Assembly (NCBI GenBank): GCA_938041555.1
Contig: CALIAC010000012.1
Coordinates: 1-64,000, forward strand
DNA length: 64,000 nucleotides
Direction of reading: 5' to 3'
Origin: an uncultured Candidatus Saccharibacteria bacterium
GTDB lineage: Bacteria; Patescibacteriota; Saccharimonadia; Saccharimonadales; Saccharimonadaceae
Both the position numbers and the translations under genes were made by a program. Every line of letters begins with the position of its first letter. The first letter of the stretch is position 1. A model generated the notes under the pieces. That model had not been told where the DNA came from and searched no databases. It worked only from the letters and a program-made list of their open reading frames with translations. This document shows positions 51,295 to 60,801 of the stretch, piece by piece.

Positions 51295-53507
51295 TCGGTA
51301 AAGTACACAAAGCCGCCAAGAAAAGCATGAAGATTATCAAAGACGATGGAATGATTGGCTTTGGTAAGCGTGCTACAAAGTATGCCTATTATCGTAAATT
51401 CCCCGAACGCAAACAGAAGTATTACAAAGATATCCTCTTTATCAACGGCTGCACCTTGCCGCATCCCGAGCGCTACCGCGTGGCACACCAAATGGAGCAG
51501 TTGATGTCGCAGGGGCTAACGGTGGAGAGTGTGTTTTATGATCGACTCTCGCTGGATGACCTCAAGTATTATCGTGGCTTCGTCTTCTTCCGCTGCCCAG
51601 TGACGGAGACGGTGCGGGAATTTATCAAACAAGCAAAGTTCTTCAACAAGACCTGCTTCTTCGATATCGATGATCTTGTCATTGATCAAACGTACACCGA
51701 CGGCATCAAATACGTCCAGCAGATGAATCAAGCCGATAAGCAACTCTACGACGATGGGGTAAACCGTATGCGTGAAACGCTTAAGCTCTGCGACCACGTT
51801 GTGACGACTACAACACAACTGCGTGATGAGCTACAAAAGTACACCACTGGTGATGTCCTCATCAACCGCAACGCTGCCTCTGATGAGATGATCAAGACGT
51901 CTAATATGGCGCTGGAAGACTTGGCTGAGGGGAAGATCGCCAAAGATGCAGACAGAATTATCATCGGGTACTTTAGTGGGAGTATTACGCACAACGAGGA
52001 TTTCGAGCTAGTCATCCCAGACTTGATTCGGCTGTTTGATGCGTATCCGCAGCTCCACCTCAAGATAGCCGGGATTCTCGATGTACCGGCCGCGCTTGAG
52101 CCGTATAAAGAGCGGGTGATGACCTCGGGTTTTGTCGATTGGCGTGAACTACCTAAGGTGATGGTGGACTGTGATATCATCCTTGCACCTCTGGTCGATA
52201 CGATCTTTAACCGTGCGAAGTCTGAGAACAAATGGCTTGAGGCTGGCCTCGTTAAGGTGCCGACAGTGGCGAGCCGGGTGGGGGCCTTTGCCGAGCAAGT
52301 GAAGGACGGCGAGACGGGTCTCTTGGTTGGCGCGGATAACGATTGGTATGCAGCGCTCGATCGCCTTATTACCAACAAAGCACTGCGCACTCAGCTGGGC
52401 GAGAATGCGCACAAGATTGCTACCAATGATTATTCGACGGTCTATACTGGCTACACGCTTGCATCATTTGTGCGGGAACGCTTAGCGCGCAATATTGGCT
52501 TTGTTTTGCCTTCGACGGATATCTCGGGTGGGGTGATCGTTGCCGTCAAACATGCCGATATTCTGCGCAAGGCGGGCTGGGATGTAACACTGATCGATTC
52601 AGTAAGTAAACATGCCCTTAAGCAAGCCAAAAAGACCTACCAATACCGCTCTGAATTGCCAGGCTTCAATGTTATTACAGCGCATAAGACGAAGATAGAA
52701 GCCTTCTTTGACACGCAAGTGGCGACACTGTGGTCGACGGTAGAGATTATCAAAAAGCACCCCAATGTACGCAATAGGCTCTACTTCGTCCAAAACTTCG
52801 AGACTGATTTTTATATCCCCGGCACGGGTGGGCCACGCTTCGCGGCTAACGCATCGTACTGCGACCAGTCGGGTGTGCGCTATGTAACAATGTCGCTCTG
52901 GTGCCAGAAGTGGCTCAAAGATATGTTTGGCAAGGATGCGAAGTATGTCTCGAACGGCATCGATATCGAGTATTATCCATACCGCGAGCGCGATTTTAAC
53001 AGTGGTCGCAAGATAAAAATCCTCGTTGAGGGCGATAGTAAGAGCGAGTATAAAAACACCGACGAAGCCTTCCGTATTATCAACCAACTCGACCCTGCGA
53101 AGTATGAAATTTCATACTTATCGTACCGCAAAGAGCCCAAGGACTGGTACCGCGTCGATACATTCTACAATCGCATTGCGCCCGAGAAGGTCGGCGAAGT
53201 ATACGCTAGCTGTGACATTCTCATCAAAACAAGCATCCTCGAGAGCTTCTCCTATCCACCACTTGAGATGATGGCAACTGGTGGCCTCGCAGTAGTGGTG
53301 CCCAATGGCGGTAATGTTGAGTACCTCAAGGATGGTGAGAACTGCCTCCTCTACCAACAGGGTGATATAGCGGCTGGTGTAGCGGCCGTAGAACGCCTGG
53401 TAGCAGACAAAGCGCTGCGTGACAAGCTTATCGCTGGTGGCCGCCAAACTGCCAATGACTACCAGTGGAAGAATATTGAGGAGAAGGTAGCGGCGATTTA
53501 CGAATAA
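51291..53507 (+). CDS. Large two-part GT4-like glycosyltransferase
   Basis: 738 residues. The first half (about residues 45-400) has IIIGYFSGSITHNEDFELV, LAPLVDTIFNRAKSENKWLEAGL and GETGLLVGADNDWYAALDRLI, a GT4 donor domain. The second half (about 405-738) repeats the pattern with NIGFVLPSTDISGGVIVAVKHADIL, YYPYRERDFN, KTSILESFSYPPLEMMATGGLAVVV (E-x7-E-like) and GENCLLYQQGD. Such tandem enzymes resemble WsaF-like rhamnan or glycan chain enzymes. Its position at the end of the Wzm/Wzt operon suggests it extends the exported polymer. Confidence 0.88.
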   Translation: MIGKVHKAAKKSMKIIKDDGMIGFGKRATKYAYYRKFPERKQKYYKDILFINGCTLPHPERYRVAHQMEQLMSQGLTVESVFYDRLSLDDLKYYRGFVFFRCPVTETVREFIKQAKFFNKTCFFDIDDLVIDQTYTDGIKYVQQMNQADKQLYDDGVNRMRETLKLCDHVVTTTTQLRDELQKYTTGDVLINRNAASDEMIKTSNMALEDLAEGKIAKDADRIIIGYFSGSITHNEDFELVIPDLIRLFDAYPQLHLKIAGILDVPAALEPYKERVMTSGFVDWRELPKVMVDCDIILAPLVDTIFNRAKSENKWLEAGLVKVPTVASRVGAFAEQVKDGETGLLVGADNDWYAALDRLITNKALRTQLGENAHKIATNDYSTVYTGYTLASFVRERLARNIGFVLPSTDISGGVIVAVKHADILRKAGWDVTLIDSVSKHALKQAKKTYQYRSELPGFNVITAHKTKIEAFFDTQVATLWSTVEIIKKHPNVRNRLYFVQNFETDFYIPGTGGPRFAANASYCDQSGVRYVTMSLWCQKWLKDMFGKDAKYVSNGIDIEYYPYRERDFNSGRKIKILVEGDSKSEYKNTDEAFRIINQLDPAKYEISYLSYRKEPKDWYRVDTFYNRIAPEKVGEVYASCDILIKTSILESFSYPPLEMMATGGLAVVVPNGGNVEYLKDGENCLLYQQGDIAAGVAAVERLVADKALRDKLIAGGRQTANDYQWKNIEEKVAAIYE

Positions 53508-53536
53508 AGCTGTTGCCTTGCTGTGATATATACAAC

Positions 53537-53566
53537 AACCTCTCACAGATGTGAGAGGTTTGTTTT
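53537..53566. terminator. Terminator shared by convergent operons
   Basis: 10-bp stem AACCTCTCAC/GTGAGAGGTT (53537-53546 and 53551-53560) followed by TGTTTT on the plus strand. It lies between the convergent glycosyltransferase and ChW genes. The minus-strand tail is poorer in T. Confidence 0.8.
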
Positions 53567-53579
53567 GTACACCTAGTAG

Positions 53580-55889
53580 TTACTCGTTACTTTTCTCGAC
53601 GAGTTTAATCATCACTGCTTCGATACGCGAACCGGGTCGATCGCCGGCAACCTCGCCGTTCTTTTTCCAGCCTTGCCAGCCCACCCAGGAGAGGTGAGTG
53701 TTGTAATAAATATCGTAGCGAGCGGCGTCGGCGGGATTGAGGCTAAGCTTGAGGGCTTCGAGCGCTTTACTCTGGCCAGTCGTGCCACAGGGCTGCGATG
53801 GTGAGAGAGTGACTGATGGGAGCCACTGGCCAGCAGTTTTTGCTTCGCACTGGATGGTGATGGGTGAACCATCGCGCAGCGATACGGCTTTGCCAAGACG
53901 GATTGCCTCGAGATAGCGTGATTTGCCAGTGGTGCCAGCCATGATAGGGTGTGATACATCGGGCATCCAGCCGATATAGCCTACGTGGGCAGTGTAGCTC
54001 AGTTGGTAGAGATCGGGCACAGCAGTATTGGTTGGGTTATAAAAGGCACCGCCGGGTAAGCTGAGTGTATGCTTCGGCACAAGGCGCACCTCGAGTGCTT
54101 CGAGCTGTCGGTAAGCGCCAGTCGAACCAGCTGGTTGGCCATTCTTGGCCCAACCCATCCAGCCGACGTATTGCGAGTAACCTCGGTACCAGATGTCGTA
54201 TGTAGCGGCAAGTTTGCCAGTGAGTAAGAAGCGGATTGCCTCGATGGAGCGGAACTGCCCTGTGGTGCCGGATACGTCGCCCGCTTGCTTCCAATCTTGC
54301 CAGCCGACGTAGCTAACATGTGATGAATATTGGATGTTGCCTGGCATACCCGTTGTGTTGTGGAGCGATGCTTTGATGGCTTCGATGCGGCGGCTTTGGC
54401 CAGTGGTACCGCTCATCATCTCATCGCGCACTTCTGGCTGCCAGCCAACCATGCCCACGTGTGAGCTGAGTGAGAGCTTGAGGGGTGATGAGTCGCCATG
54501 TGCCGCGATATTTTTATACGCTACTCCAGATGACTCAGGTGCAGGCGTTCCTTTGCGCACAAGCTTTATTTCGACCGCTTCGATAGCATTGTTAGCTCCG
54601 CCAGTTGCACCAGCCACTTCACCATTCTTAGCCCAGCCCATCCAGCCAATGTAGCTCACGTGGGTGCGATAGTAGATGTCGTACGCTTGGGCGAGAGTAC
54701 CAGTTGGCTGGATCTTGACGGCGGTGATTGGCCGGCCAAGCCCTGTTGTGCCCGACTGCATACTACCCTGCACAGTGGGTTGCCAACCGCGCTCGTTGCT
54801 GTATGAAGTATAAGTTACCTCACCATCGATCGTGAGAGCTTGCATTGCCTTGCTTTGGCCAGTAACACCTGTGATGCCACGGTTATGAATCACCCCTGTC
54901 CAGCCGACGTAGCTGCTGTGCGATCGGAAACTGATGAGTGGCCGGCTGTGCTGGGTCGAGCCAAACCAGTCATTCCACACGCGCCAAAAGTTGCGGTTGC
55001 CATAGGCGCTGCAATGATCGCCCAGGCCATACATATTAGCTAGGGCTGCTTGATTGGGTTGATAGGGTGTGTAGGTATAGAGTGCTGCCGTGGCTTTGCT
55101 CTCGATATACACATCGCCAGCGCCGCAGCCTCGCTGCACCACATTCCATAGGATACGATTGGTCGCAAACGGCTTTTTGTACGACCACCACGGTTGCTGC
55201 ATACTATCCAGATACCAGCGGATGAGCTGTGCTCCTGAGGCAACTTGCATCGAGAAGCCAGCATAGTTGCGATCGCAATTGGCGCTGCCGCCCGGGCCAC
55301 TATCGGGGCAGTGCGAACCCATGGCATAGGTGTATTGGTTTTGGAGGGGCCAGGTGTCAGAGGTGAGCGGGCCAGCCGACTCGGTAGCGATCTTCACCAA
55401 TAACACCTTGGGGTTGAGATTATTCTGCTTGGCAGCATCGTAGATAATTTGCGCGGCACTGACTGCTCCAGCGGGGATCGTTCCACCGAAGTTATTAGCA
55501 GGGATGTAATTGCCCGGTGTGTATTTAGGTACTTCATAATAGTCCTTGAGGCAGACATATGGTGGCCCGTGCCAACCTCGAGCAGCGGCATACTGTGCCC
55601 GGCTGATATCGCGCCGGCCGTGCTCGGTAGCAGGCTGCCGGCCATAAGTGTCGCATTGTGGGTTGAGGCTATTGAGAAACGCCTGAATATCTGCCACCGA
55701 CATATCGTCGCTATTGGTAAAAAGCAAATCATCAACGATATTACCTGCTCGCCAATCGGCTGCCGTTACCGCTTGGGCCGGGCGGGAGAGGATGGTTGCA
55801 GCACATATACTCACACACAAAACACCAGCAAGGATATATCGCCAATATGTCGAGAAGAGACGAGCGGTGGAGTATGATTGAGCCATCAT
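53580..55889 (-). CDS. Secreted protein with about nine ChW repeats
   Basis: 769 residues. Signal peptide (YILAGVLCVSICAATILS, cleavage near AQAVTA). Residues 45-320 form a Cys- and Trp-containing domain with LNPKVLLVKIATESAGPL and NYAGFSMQVASGAQLIRWYL, vaguely lysozyme-like, not assigned. From about 330 come nine repeats of the clostridial hydrophobic W type, each with a pattern like HVxYxGWxxxxxxGxxxGTTGQxxxxEAIxIxL (GTTGQSRRIEAIKASL, GTTGKSRYLEAIRLG); the eighth is degenerate. ChW repeats are thought to bind surfaces or glycans. The ATG directly follows the stop of the upstream gene, with GGAG eight bases before. Confidence 0.88.
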   Translation of the reverse strand: MMAQSYSTARLFSTYWRYILAGVLCVSICAATILSRPAQAVTAADWRAGNIVDDLLFTNSDDMSVADIQAFLNSLNPQCDTYGRQPATEHGRRDISRAQYAAARGWHGPPYVCLKDYYEVPKYTPGNYIPANNFGGTIPAGAVSAAQIIYDAAKQNNLNPKVLLVKIATESAGPLTSDTWPLQNQYTYAMGSHCPDSGPGGSANCDRNYAGFSMQVASGAQLIRWYLDSMQQPWWSYKKPFATNRILWNVVQRGCGAGDVYIESKATAALYTYTPYQPNQAALANMYGLGDHCSAYGNRNFWRVWNDWFGSTQHSRPLISFRSHSSYVGWTGVIHNRGITGVTGQSKAMQALTIDGEVTYTSYSNERGWQPTVQGSMQSGTTGLGRPITAVKIQPTGTLAQAYDIYYRTHVSYIGWMGWAKNGEVAGATGGANNAIEAVEIKLVRKGTPAPESSGVAYKNIAAHGDSSPLKLSLSSHVGMVGWQPEVRDEMMSGTTGQSRRIEAIKASLHNTTGMPGNIQYSSHVSYVGWQDWKQAGDVSGTTGQFRSIEAIRFLLTGKLAATYDIWYRGYSQYVGWMGWAKNGQPAGSTGAYRQLEALEVRLVPKHTLSLPGGAFYNPTNTAVPDLYQLSYTAHVGYIGWMPDVSHPIMAGTTGKSRYLEAIRLGKAVSLRDGSPITIQCEAKTAGQWLPSVTLSPSQPCGTTGQSKALEALKLSLNPADAARYDIYYNTHLSWVGWQGWKKNGEVAGDRPGSRIEAVMIKLVEKSNE

Positions 55890-56465
55890 CTAGCGAATCT
55901 CCGTATCAAGCGTCTTCGTGAGTGTCTTGCCACCAAGCGGTGTGACAGCGAGGGAGATATGCCACATACCTTTGGGCAATGATCGGGCGGGCACAGAGAA
56001 GCCAGCACAGGTGGAATATTCTGGTTGGTAGATGATGGCAGCGTGCTGCTCGGAGCGCTGCTCGCTACTAGTGATCGTCAGCACGCACTGACCAGAAGAA
56101 AAGCCTTGTTCTCTCAGCTTAGTAGTCACGACGACCGTCTCGCCTGACTGCTCAGCAGAGAGCTCAATGTGCTTGGCCGAGGCTGGGACTGGCGCGGGCT
56201 GAGCCTGGGTGGTGCGCTGCTGCGAGGTGTCTTTGGTAGTATTCGTGTCGTGGGTTGTGTTGTTGTCTAGAAATGATTCTTTCGTGGCGGCATCGGTCTT
56301 GTGCTGTGTTTGTTTTTGGGCTGGTGTTGGCTCGTCTGACAGGGGCGGCAATGGGGCGGGGCGCGTTGCGATATAGGCACCATAACCACCAGCGGCGACA
56401 AGCGCAATGCCAATACTAATGATGAGTGTGAGACGTTTTTTGGATAGAGTACGTAATAATTTCAT
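55890..56465 (-). CDS. Hypothetical membrane-anchored protein, possible Ig-like ectodomain
   Basis: 191 residues, not recognised. Basic start, one helix (LTLIISIGIALVAAGGYGAYI), a Thr/Gln/Asp-rich linker (about 40-95), then a beta-rich domain with two Cys (GQCVLTITSSEQRSE, STCAGFSVPARSLPKGMWHISLAV) that reads like an Ig-type fold. It is followed directly by the ChW gene in one operon, so the two are probably surface partners. Confidence 0.75.
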   Translation of the reverse strand: MKLLRTLSKKRLTLIISIGIALVAAGGYGAYIATRPAPLPPLSDEPTPAQKQTQHKTDAATKESFLDNNTTHDTNTTKDTSQQRTTQAQPAPVPASAKHIELSAEQSGETVVVTTKLREQGFSSGQCVLTITSSEQRSEQHAAIIYQPEYSTCAGFSVPARSLPKGMWHISLAVTPLGGKTLTKTLDTEIR

Positions 56466-56707
56466 AATGATTGTGCTATTAGTGTTCTATGTCACTATAG
56501 CATAAGCGTATTGAAAGGGGAAGGTAAAAAAGAATTTTTGAAGCCCCTTGTATAATTGTGTATTTTCTGTAGTGCGACAGGGTCGATATTTTCAAGAACA
56601 AAATCTCTGGTGTGGAAGCAAGATAGTAACAGTTCTTTATACGCACTCATGAGACGAAGTGCAAACTAAGAAACGGAAGAAACGAAGATATGTCGAGGTA
56701 GATCTTT

Positions 56708-58144
56708 TTATGCCACTGGTGGTACCGGTATCGGCGCATGGTAAGCCCAATAGGTGCCAAAGGTATAGTACAGCAAAATTGCCCCGCAGCCAAAGAATAT
56801 AAGAGCGTGAAACACTTTAGCCGAGGCAGTATGGAACCAAATATACTTGCGTAGCCACACCCCACAGGGGATGAGGAGCACGAGTAGCGCTGTAAAATAA
56901 CGTCCCTGCACTCCATCGGCATAGTATGCACCAGCACCAAAGCGAATTGGTAGCAGCGCCCAAGCGGTGTACATCGCGTATGAAACCGCCGCAATGAAAA
57001 CGGCAACAGTGGTGAGGTTGGCCGCGGCTAATCGACCAGCAGCTGGGGCGAGTGCTTGCTCCTCGGCCTTATCGCGCTTGATCAGTGCAAGAAAGACCAG
57101 TAGAAAGAGCGGGATCAAAACAAAGAGCGGCAGGTGATATTTGAAGCTCGAGAAGTCGCCTACACTCCCACGCACCACGATGTCGGTGTAGCCAATGTTT
57201 GGATTGATGTAGGTATTAAAGAGGATGCGGATAAACCTAAGTGGGTTGTGATGCAGTGGATTATCGGCTGCGCCAGATGAAAGAAGCGCACCATCATAGA
57301 TCTTTTGCCAGATGAGCAGTGCCGCCAGCGACACAATGCCAGCATCCGCGATCAGCGCCCACTTATGCAGATTGAAGGGGAGCTTCTTGAAAAGTGATGG
57401 TAGCTTGGATAGCTCGGTGTTTGGGATGAAGAGTCGCCCTGGCAAAAAAAGCAGCGGGAAGAGCAGTAAACCATTAACCGCCTTGGTCAGCGCCAGCAGC
57501 GCCGCTATAGCTAAGAGGCTAGCAACTTGCTTGCGGCGAATCGGCGTTTCTTGGGTGTAGAGATTGAGCGTCATAGCGGTAATGAGGAATATCGCCACGT
57601 TCGTCATGACGTCGCTCGAGAGTGAGGCGGCGAGATGAACCATTAGTGGTAACAGCCCTATTACTGCAAAGACCCACTTACCAATCCGCACCCACTTGAT
57701 AATGAAAAATACACTCAGCGCATAGAACAGTAAGTTTGCAATTCGCCCAAAGAGAATCGTCAAACCCGTCGACCCGTTGAAGAGATTAGCAATAAAAATA
57801 CCAAGCGTTTGCGGCGCATGCATAATAGGTGCATAGCCCACGGCACTGTTACATTTGCTTGTCTTGAGTTCTGAGCGGTTGATAGGGCGCGAATAATCAG
57901 CGCTGATATTGCCATGATACACTGATGATGCCCGGCCATTAACGTCCACTGGGTAGGTGCAGCGCTTGGACTCGAGGCGACCATCAGCTAGCGCATACGC
58001 CCGCAAGTAGTGCATATTCTCATCACTCACCGACAGCTGCGGCACAAAAAACGCCGACAATAAGCCAAACAACAAACACAGCGAAAGAAAGACCCGCTCT
58101 GGCCGTGCAATAAATGATTCGAATGATGCCCAATATTTCTTCAT
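56708..58144 (-). CDS. DUF2142-family polytopic membrane protein
   Basis: 478 residues. After the first helix (VFLSLCLLFGLLSAFFVPQ) comes SVSDENMHYLRAYALADG, the conserved DE-x-x-H-x-x-R pattern of DUF2142, followed by about ten hydrophobic helices. Relatives resemble GT-C glycosyltransferases or polymer-assembly proteins, but no reaction is established. The ATG at 58144 is chosen because TATAAT (complement of 58155-58160) ends ten bases upstream and the longer frame to 58213 has no support. Divergent from the flippase gene. Confidence 0.8.
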   Translation of the reverse strand: MKKYWASFESFIARPERVFLSLCLLFGLLSAFFVPQLSVSDENMHYLRAYALADGRLESKRCTYPVDVNGRASSVYHGNISADYSRPINRSELKTSKCNSAVGYAPIMHAPQTLGIFIANLFNGSTGLTILFGRIANLLFYALSVFFIIKWVRIGKWVFAVIGLLPLMVHLAASLSSDVMTNVAIFLITAMTLNLYTQETPIRRKQVASLLAIAALLALTKAVNGLLLFPLLFLPGRLFIPNTELSKLPSLFKKLPFNLHKWALIADAGIVSLAALLIWQKIYDGALLSSGAADNPLHHNPLRFIRILFNTYINPNIGYTDIVVRGSVGDFSSFKYHLPLFVLIPLFLLVFLALIKRDKAEEQALAPAAGRLAAANLTTVAVFIAAVSYAMYTAWALLPIRFGAGAYYADGVQGRYFTALLVLLIPCGVWLRKYIWFHTASAKVFHALIFFGCGAILLYYTFGTYWAYHAPIPVPPVA

Positions 58145-58236
58145 AACACGCCTGATTATAGAGCACAAATCACAACAGAGCAAATTATGGTCTAAATCGC
58201 AGGAAATAATCAACCAGTGGTATACTAAATAAGATT

Positions 58237-59463
58237 ATGCAATCTAAAAATTATATCTGGAACTCCATCGGCTCCTTTTTGCAAAGCGCCATCTCGCCGG
58301 CGCTCCTGCTGCTTATTACGCGGCTGAATGGCATTGCGGACTCGGGGGTTTTTTCCTTTGCGCTGTCGCTCTCGGTGGTGTTTTGGGCGATTGGCTTGTG
58401 GGGTGGGCGTACTTATCAGGTGTCGGATGTGCGCAAAGAGTTTAGTAGCAGCAGTTACCTTGCCGTCAAACTCGTGACGTCGATTGTGATGATGGTAGGT
58501 GCGGTGCTGTTTTGCGTGGCAAATCACTATGATGTCGTTAAGTCGAGTATCATCATCGCGCTCGTATTCTTCAAGGCGCTGGAGGCAGTGGCCGATGCAC
58601 TCTATGGTGTGCTGCAGATTCACCACAGACTCTACGTCGTTGGCTATTCGCTTACGATCAAGGCGGTAGGGGGCTTTGTGGCATTTTTGCTCGTCGATAT
58701 GCTTGTGCACAGTGTGCTGTGGGGGGTGGTGGCAATTGTGGCGGTTAATGCTCTCATGCTTGTGTTGTACGATTGGCAACAGGCGCAGCGGTATGAATCT
58801 ATTCAGCTTCACATCGACCATCTCGTACCTAAGCTACGCCATGTTGGTATGATCATGCGGCGCTGCGCACCAGTGTTCCTTACCACATTTCTGACGATGT
58901 TTTCGCTTAATATTCCGCGCTATTTTCTCGATACATTCCACACGCACGAGATCGCTTATTTTGGTATTATGGCCATGCCCATTACCTTGCTCTCGCTGTT
59001 TATTACCTTCATTATCCAGCCCAATATCGTGCAGCTGTCGGAGCTCTATCACCAGCAGAAGCGCCTTGAGTTTCACGCTCTGGTGAGCAAAATTATCCTT
59101 ATCGTCTTGGGGATTAGTGCGCTGACACTGATTGCGACGTGGCTGGTTGGAGCGCCGCTTCTTACGCTCATTTTCAATGCACGCATCACCGATTATCGCA
59201 CCGAGCTACTCATCATGGTGGTGGGAGCGGTGGCTAATGCGCTGGTATCGATTTATATCAATATCCTCACCGTACTGCGCGAATTTACCGGGCAGTTCTA
59301 CATACTTTTGCTGAGTAATATCGTACTCACAGTGGTGTCGTATGGCGTGGTGCAGCACTATGCGATGCTGGGCAGTGTGCTGTGCTTTATGATGGCAGGC
59401 CTCATCCAAGCGGTGCTGCTCTCAGTAGTCTACCGCCGGCAGCTGCGCTGTATGGCTGTGTAG
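58237..59463 (+). CDS. Polysaccharide flippase (Wzx/MATE-like)
   Basis: 408 residues with about 12 hydrophobic helices (SFLQSAISPALLLLITRL, FSFALSLSVVFWAIGLWGG, LVTSIVMMVGAVLFCV, AVGGFVAFLLVDMLV, ALTLIATWLVGAPLLTLIF, LLLSNIVLTVVSYGVV). Topology and the N-terminal ITRLNGIADSGVFSFALS fit oligosaccharide flippases that move lipid-linked units across the membrane. TATACT (58221-58226) ends ten bases before the ATG. Confidence 0.85.
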   Translation: MQSKNYIWNSIGSFLQSAISPALLLLITRLNGIADSGVFSFALSLSVVFWAIGLWGGRTYQVSDVRKEFSSSSYLAVKLVTSIVMMVGAVLFCVANHYDVVKSSIIIALVFFKALEAVADALYGVLQIHHRLYVVGYSLTIKAVGGFVAFLLVDMLVHSVLWGVVAIVAVNALMLVLYDWQQAQRYESIQLHIDHLVPKLRHVGMIMRRCAPVFLTTFLTMFSLNIPRYFLDTFHTHEIAYFGIMAMPITLLSLFITFIIQPNIVQLSELYHQQKRLEFHALVSKIILIVLGISALTLIATWLVGAPLLTLIFNARITDYRTELLIMVVGAVANALVSIYINILTVLREFTGQFYILLLSNIVLTVVSYGVVQHYAMLGSVLCFMMAGLIQAVLLSVVYRRQLRCMAV

Positions 59464-59927
59464 TGCGAGTGGTCGCGTGTTGCGCCAGGGTAGAGCTATC
59501 AGTTGTTCTTATGAGAAACACCAGACTTTTGTTTTTATTTATCCCCCACTTAACCTTAAAAACCCTCACGCTCCACACCTCTCCGATAGATCGCCATAAG
59601 AGCCAACACCTACGAGACACTGATCATTTGTGCCAGAGCTGGAGTTAATCATCATAATTGATTTATATACATCATTGAAGCAAAGTGCGGGAGAAAATCC
59701 AGCACCGAGAGAGGCTGTGAGATTCAGATTCTCTTAGTTTACTACGTGACAAAATTGATTGTAATGATGCCCAAGGGGGAGCGGAAGATTTAGCGAGGCT
59801 ATACAAGTTTGAACAGTGGTAGGATGGGTTATTAGTGCGTTTTTTATTCCATATCGACCATGCGATTTCAGATATTTCAAAAAGCTTACGCTAACTGTGC
59901 TATAATAGCGGAAACAAAGGAGGGTAT
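59464..59927. other. Intergenic stretch with the rmlD promoter
   Basis: No gene seen. TATAAT at 59901-59906 and the strong Shine-Dalgarno AAAGGAGG (59916-59923) belong to the next gene. Confidence 0.5.
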
Positions 59928-60785
59928 ATGAGCAAGGGGATTGTAATATTGGGTTGTAATGGCCAAGTGGGGCGGGCGCTTCAGGAGATATATCCAAAGG
60001 CGACAGCGCTAGGTCATCAGCAGCTCGACATCGCTGATGAAGAGCAGGTGCTTGGGTATGATTGGTCGGGTGTGGATGTCATTATCAACGCGGCAGCGTT
60101 CGTCAATGCCGATGGATCCGAAACGCGTGAAGGCCGCACTAAAGCGTGGCAGGTTAATGCCGTTGGCCCACGCAACCTCGTCAAGGTAGCGCTGGAGCAC
60201 GATATTACATTGGTGCACTACTCATCCGACTATGTCTTTGATGGGACGAACAAAAACCATGGTGAGGATGAGTCGCTCTCACCACTGTCGGTCTATGGTG
60301 ATGTCAAGGCAGCAGGGGATCTACTGGTTAGCCTTGCGCCGCGCCATTATGTGCTGCGTGTCTCCTGGGTGATTGGCGATGGGCACAACTTCCCGCGGAC
60401 GATGAAGCGCCTGGCTGACATGCGCATTAACCCTAAGGTTGTGGATGATCAATATGGTCGGCCAACCTTTGCGTCGGAGATTGCGCGTGCCACCAAGCAT
60501 TTGATAGACACCAAGGCTGAGTATGGTTTGTATCATGTTTCTAACTCCGGACCAATCAAGTCATGGGCAGAGCTTGCCGAGGATGTATTCGAATATGCAG
60601 GGCACGATCGCGATAGGGTTGTAAAAGTGTCAACACAAGAGTATAGTAAAGATAAGATTCCGTTTGCGCCTCGACCAATGTATAGCGATATGAATTTGTC
60701 GAAGCTGCACAACACCGGATTCATCAGTGAGAGCTACCAGCCATTACTGGAAAACTACGTAAAAAACATAGCAGCGGTGGAATAA
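59928..60785 (+). CDS. rmlD: dTDP-4-dehydrorhamnose reductase
   Basis: 285 residues, typical of RmlD. Rossmann start IVILGCNGQVGRALQ, INAAAFVNADGSE, VNAVGPRNLV, HYSSDYVFDGT, YGDVKAAGD (the Y-x-x-x-K active site) and the RVSWVIGDGHNF segment. It reduces the last intermediate to dTDP-L-rhamnose with NAD(P)H. RmlA/B/C are not in the window. Transcribed with the GT8-like gene 16 bases on. Confidence 0.93.
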   Translation: MSKGIVILGCNGQVGRALQEIYPKATALGHQQLDIADEEQVLGYDWSGVDVIINAAAFVNADGSETREGRTKAWQVNAVGPRNLVKVALEHDITLVHYSSDYVFDGTNKNHGEDESLSPLSVYGDVKAAGDLLVSLAPRHYVLRVSWVIGDGHNFPRTMKRLADMRINPKVVDDQYGRPTFASEIARATKHLIDTKAEYGLYHVSNSGPIKSWAELAEDVFEYAGHDRDRVVKVSTQEYSKDKIPFAPRPMYSDMNLSKLHNTGFISESYQPLLENYVKNIAAVE

Positions 60786-60801
60786 AGGAGAGAGGCAGGC
60801 C

